NCBI RefSeq assembly: GCF_008195825.1
Contig: NZ_CP043329.1
Coordinates: 3,224,001 to 3,288,000, forward strand
Origin: Pedobacter aquae
GTDB taxonomy: Bacteria > Bacteroidota > Bacteroidia > Sphingobacteriales > Sphingobacteriaceae
Reading direction: 5' to 3'
DNA: 64,000 nt
A program made the translations under genes and the position numbers. A model generated the notes under the pieces. It was given only the letters and a program-made list of their open reading frames with translations, made no database searches and was not told where the DNA came from. Below are positions 61,211-64,000 of this stretch, one piece after another; within the stretch, counting starts at the first letter, position 1, and the number at the start of each line of letters is the position of its first letter.

Positions 61211-62371
61211 TTAATAACTCATGCTTACAATTTTGGCAACATCTGCCGGCGTGATAGATTTATGCTCACCCAAGGCTTTCCAGCCTCTTGTATTAAATCT
61301 TTCCTCAATACTTTCTGCGGTACCTTCGTAAGTTTCTGTATATTCAGAAAGTTTGGTTTTTATGTCCAAAGAATGGAAAAATTCTTCTGTTTTAGCAATA
61401 GCCTGTGTAGCTTTCTCTTCTACAGAACCTTCCTGGATATTCCAAACGCGTTCTGCGTATTGGGCTAATTTTTCTTTTTTCTGTGCTAAATGGTAGCGGT
61501 AATGGCTGGGTGCAATAATAGCTAAAGTTCTGGCATGGTCAATTCCGTATAAAGCAGTAAGTTCATGCCCTATGGCATGTACAGCCCAATCTGTTGGTAC
61601 ACCTTTTTGTATTAAACCATTTAGAGCCATGGTACAACACCACATAAAATCTGCCGCAGCGGTATAATCAGCTGGGTTTGCCATTACTTTTGGAGCAACT
61701 TCTATTAAAGTTTGCATAATGCTTTCAGCAAATCTGTCTTGTAAGCAAGCGCCAATAGGGTAAGTCATGTATTGTTCTAAAACGTGTGTATAAGCATCGG
61801 TTATACCGTTTGCAATTTGCCTTTGCGGGATAGATTTAATTACCTCGGGGTCTAAAATAGAAAAAGCAGGAAACAAGCCTGGGCCGCCCATTGCTAGTTT
61901 TTCTTTTGTTTCTGCTCTTGATATAACCGAACCAGAATTCATCTCAGAGCCTGTAGCAGGCAAAGTTAAAACAGTACCAAATGGCAAGGCAACTTCTGTT
62001 CTGATACCATGGGCTAAAATATGCCAAGGTTCTTCGCCTTCATATAAAGCGGCAGATGCAAGAAATTTAACACCATCTATCACAGAGCCTCCGCCAACAG
62101 CTAGTATATAATTGATGTTTTCTTTTTTAATGATAGCTAAAGCTTCCAGCAAGATGGCATATTCTGGGTTTGCTGGCACCCCACCAAACTCTATTATTTC
62201 AAAACCTTTTAAAGCTTGGGTAACTTGCTCATATACCCCATTGCTTTTGATACTTCCACCACCATAAACCATTAAAATTTTAGCATCTGCTGGTATTTCT
62301 TTGCTTAGGTTAGCAATTTGTCCTTTACCAAAAAGTATTTTGGTAGGATTTTTAAACTCAAAATTTAACAT
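61211..62371 (-). CDS. Iron-containing alcohol dehydrogenase (YqhD/BDH-like, NADPH type)
   Basis: This 386-residue enzyme reduces aldehydes or oxidises alcohols with NAD(P). Features are FGKGQIANL near 15, YGGGSIKSNGVY near 36, the cofactor loop AVGGGSVIDGVKFLA near 95, LPATGSEMNSGSV near 137, and the metal ligands in NGITDAYTHVLEQY and VHAIGHELTALYGIDHARTL. The GGGS after a beta-strand and the overall layout favour the NADPH-type butanol-dehydrogenase subfamily. It precedes anmK by 1 bp. Confidence 0.92.
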   Translation of the reverse strand: MLNFEFKNPTKILFGKGQIANLSKEIPADAKILMVYGGGSIKSNGVYEQVTQALKGFEIIEFGGVPANPEYAILLEALAIIKKENINYILAVGGGSVIDGVKFLASAALYEGEEPWHILAHGIRTEVALPFGTVLTLPATGSEMNSGSVISRAETKEKLAMGGPGLFPAFSILDPEVIKSIPQRQIANGITDAYTHVLEQYMTYPIGACLQDRFAESIMQTLIEVAPKVMANPADYTAAADFMWCCTMALNGLIQKGVPTDWAVHAIGHELTALYGIDHARTLAIIAPSHYRYHLAQKKEKLAQYAERVWNIQEGSVEEKATQAIAKTEEFFHSLDIKTKLSEYTETYEGTAESIEERFNTRGWKALGEHKSITPADVAKIVSMSY

Positions 62372-62401
62372 CTCTTATCAATTTATTACGCTCTTCTCTA
62401 A

Positions 62402-62409
62402 CAAAAGTA
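62402..62409 (-). promoter_or_regulatory. -7 box of the alcohol dehydrogenase-anmK operon
   Basis: The minus strand reads TACTTTTG, matching TAnnTTTG, 30 bp before the ATG at 62371. Confidence 0.45.
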
Positions 62410-62481
62410 GTTCCTCATAAGTTCTATTTTATCTTTAAAATGTAATGTTCCCTAATTTAAAGCATTATCAATCTCTTTAAG

Positions 62482-62489
62482 TATTTTTG
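62482..62489 (+). promoter_or_regulatory. -7 box of the RlmI-like gene
   Basis: TATTTTTG (followed by C) matches TAnnTTTG and ends 6 bp before the ATG at 62496. The predicted message has at most one or two leader bases. Confidence 0.45.
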
Positions 62490-62495
62490 CGCACT

Positions 62496-63683
62496 ATGGT
62501 AGATATCATTCTAAAAAAGGCAAAAGAAAAAGCTGTTTTACAAAGACATCCTTGGGTGTTTTCTGGCGCATTGGCACAGGTTAAAGGTAAACCACAAAAT
62601 GGCGATGTGGTTAAGGTTTTAGATGCTGATGCTGATTTTTTAGCTTATGGATATTATAACGACCAGTCTAGAGTAGCTGTAAGATTATTAGATTGGGATG
62701 AAAACGCTATCATAAATGAGCAGTGGTGGAAAGCCAAAATTGAAGCCGCAATAAAAGCTCGTGAACATCTACAAAATAATGATACCACCACATGTAGGTT
62801 AATTTTTAGTGAAGCTGATTATTTGCCTGGTTTAATTGTAGATAGGTTTGGAGATTATCTGGCTTTACAAATTCTTACCAGTGGCATAGAGAAAGTAAAA
62901 GAAACCATCGTCCATACTTTATCAACTTTATTAAATATTAAAGGTATTATTGATAAAAGTGACGCTTCTGCCCGGGCGCATGATGGCTTACAAACCCAAC
63001 ATGGTACTTTACTTTGGGGCCAGCTGCCACCAGAATTTGTAGAAGTTAAGGAGAATGGCGTTAAATACCTGATCAATATTTTAGAGGGACAAAAATCTGG
63101 TTTTTACTGTGATCAAAGAGATAATAGAAAAATAGTAGCTTCTTATGCCGCAGGTAAAAATGTTTTAGATTGTTTTAGCTATAGCGGAGGTTTTACTTTA
63201 AATGCTTTGCTAAATCAGGCTGCTGCTGTTACTGCTGTAGATAGCTCTGCTTTGGCTGTAGAAACTTTAAAAAAGAATATCCAACTTAACCAGTTTGATG
63301 AAGGTAAAGTTATTGCTGTACAGTCTGATGTAAATAAATACTTAAGGATATTGAAAGAGAAGGGACAAACTTTTGATGTTGTTGTACTAGACCCGCCCAA
63401 ATACGCACCTTCTCGTTCTTCTTTAGACAGGGCCGCTAGGGCATACAAAGATCTTAACCGTTTAGGCATGCAAGTTCTTAAAAAAGGCGGTTTACTGGCT
63501 ACTTTTAGTTGTTCTGGAGCTATGGATATAGAAACTTTTAAGCAAGTAATTGCTTGGGCCGCACTAGATGCCGGTAAAGAAGTTCAAATTATCTATCAGT
63601 TTTGCCAACCAGAAGATCATCCCGTAAGGATTTCTTTTAGCGAAGGCGAATATCTAAAAGGCTTATTTTGCAGAATTTATTAA
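62496..63683 (+). CDS. Class I rRNA (cytosine-C5)-methyltransferase, RlmI-like
   Basis: I use the ATG at 62496 (395 residues). The TTG at 62487 would lie in the promoter box. The N-terminal PUA-like domain has KEKAVLQRHPWVFSGALAQV, a middle region GLIVDRFGDYLALQ, and the SAM-binding domain carries NVLDCFSYSGGFTLNAL near residue 225. Motif IV DPPKYAPSR and the SCSG motif near residue 340 contain the methyltransferase active site. It most likely methylates 23S rRNA (RlmI modifies C1962 in E. coli), but the exact base is not known from sequence. Confidence 0.9.
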   Translation: MVDIILKKAKEKAVLQRHPWVFSGALAQVKGKPQNGDVVKVLDADADFLAYGYYNDQSRVAVRLLDWDENAIINEQWWKAKIEAAIKAREHLQNNDTTTCRLIFSEADYLPGLIVDRFGDYLALQILTSGIEKVKETIVHTLSTLLNIKGIIDKSDASARAHDGLQTQHGTLLWGQLPPEFVEVKENGVKYLINILEGQKSGFYCDQRDNRKIVASYAAGKNVLDCFSYSGGFTLNALLNQAAAVTAVDSSALAVETLKKNIQLNQFDEGKVIAVQSDVNKYLRILKEKGQTFDVVVLDPPKYAPSRSSLDRAARAYKDLNRLGMQVLKKGGLLATFSCSGAMDIETFKQVIAWAALDAGKEVQIIYQFCQPEDHPVRISFSEGEYLKGLFCRIY

Positions 63684-63729
63684 AACTTTTCTGCTCCAGA
63701 TAAGTTAATGCTAGCAAGTATTAGATAAA

Positions 63730-64000
63730 ATGGAGCAGGATAACACTTCACAAAGCAAGGAAAAATCTCTTTATTATACGGGTGAAGCCAAATTTTCTCC
63801 GGTACCTTTAACGGTTAGCTCTCCGGTAATTAAACCTATTGATAAAAATAAGTTAAGGGCAAATGCGGTAGAGTCTATGCATATGCAGGCCAATCAGCAA
63901 ATTACTATGTTGCGTAAGCAGGCAGAATTGATTATGGAGCAGGTTAAGGATATTGAGGAACGCCTAAAAATATCAGAATTGATTTACACTGCCGAGATGA
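63730..64000 (+). CDS. DUF2452 family protein, N-terminal part (3' end outside window)
   Basis: Ninety codons are visible from the ATG at 63730 to the window edge without a stop. The sequence has SLYYTGEAKFSPVPLTVSSP near the start, then a helical region QANQQITMLRKQAELIMEQV followed by DIEERLKISELIYTAEM. This matches DUF2452, whose function is unknown. It is 47 bp downstream of the RlmI-like gene, so it may be co-transcribed. Confidence 0.7.
   Translation, partial: MEQDNTSQSKEKSLYYTGEAKFSPVPLTVSSPVIKPIDKNKLRANAVESMHMQANQQITMLRKQAELIMEQVKDIEERLKISELIYTAEM

Overview
The window is one stretch of a Bacteroidota chromosome, most likely from the Sphingobacteriaceae (Pedobacter-like). The DNA is AT-rich. 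Genes recognisable as Bacteroidota families include PorP/SprF with a CHU_C-type type IX secretion substrate, DUF4270, DUF2911, DUF4159, DUF5686, a short starch-synthase-like protein, SusC-like beta-barrel receptors and an OxyR with both redox cysteines. Several promoters carry the Bacteroidota -7 box (TAnnTTTG). No rRNA, tRNA, CRISPR array, intact insertion sequence or prophage was found.

Layout. 0-0.8 kb: the end of a DUF4159 gene and a biotin carrier protein. 0.8-4.2 kb (minus): the circularly permuted ATP-grasp / alpha-E / transglutaminase trio. 4.4-5.3 kb: a DUF2911 protein. 5.3-11.2 kb (minus): a DNA-repair operon of MBL exonuclease, ATP-dependent ligase and a UvrD-type helicase fused to an Fe-S PD-(D/E)XK nuclease. 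11.3-12.2 kb: oxyR. 12.4-17.7 kb: a giant type IX secretion substrate with 192-bp tandem repeats and its PorP/SprF partner. 17.8-21.9 kb (minus): glmS, a DUF4270 lipoprotein and a starch-synthase-like protein. 22.0-24.7 kb: panC, panD and an acyl-CoA dehydrogenase. 24.7-26.8 kb: a decayed island with REP-like repeats, an orphan hypothetical gene and a PorP/SprF remnant. 26.9-30.6 kb: a TlpA-like lipoprotein, an M1 aminopeptidase and a holin-like membrane protein. 30.9-35.9 kb: rimP-nusA-infB. 36.0-42.7 kb (minus): a surface-glycan cluster (O-antigen ligase/polymerase, three GT2, an MsbA-type ABC exporter, GT10). 42.7-54.2 kb: meaB, an aminopeptidase P, an OmpA-family protein, a tiny DUF6728-like gene, ridA, an EamA transporter, recG, an MFS transporter, a DUF5686 protein and a PLDc_N protein. 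54.2-64.0 kb: an ABC exporter, a TonB-type outer-membrane protein, a CsbD-like protein, a porin-like protein, anmK, an iron alcohol dehydrogenase, an RlmI-like methyltransferase and the start of a DUF2452-like gene.

The strongest window-wide signal is a set of six genes (adhesin, infB, two glycosyltransferases, the O-antigen ligase, ridA), each split by exactly one missing base inside or beside a homopolymer. Adding one base restores a full-length family member every time. As infB is essential, under-called homopolymers in the assembly explain this better than six real mutations.

The best candidates for unusual biology are the ATP-grasp/alpha-E/transglutaminase trio with no proteasome-like partner in view, the ligase-exonuclease pair joined to an Fe-S helicase-nuclease, a near-perfect hairpin filling the glmS leader, a hairpin at the predicted 5' end of the rimP-nusA-infB transcript, and predicted leaderless or nearly leaderless promoters.
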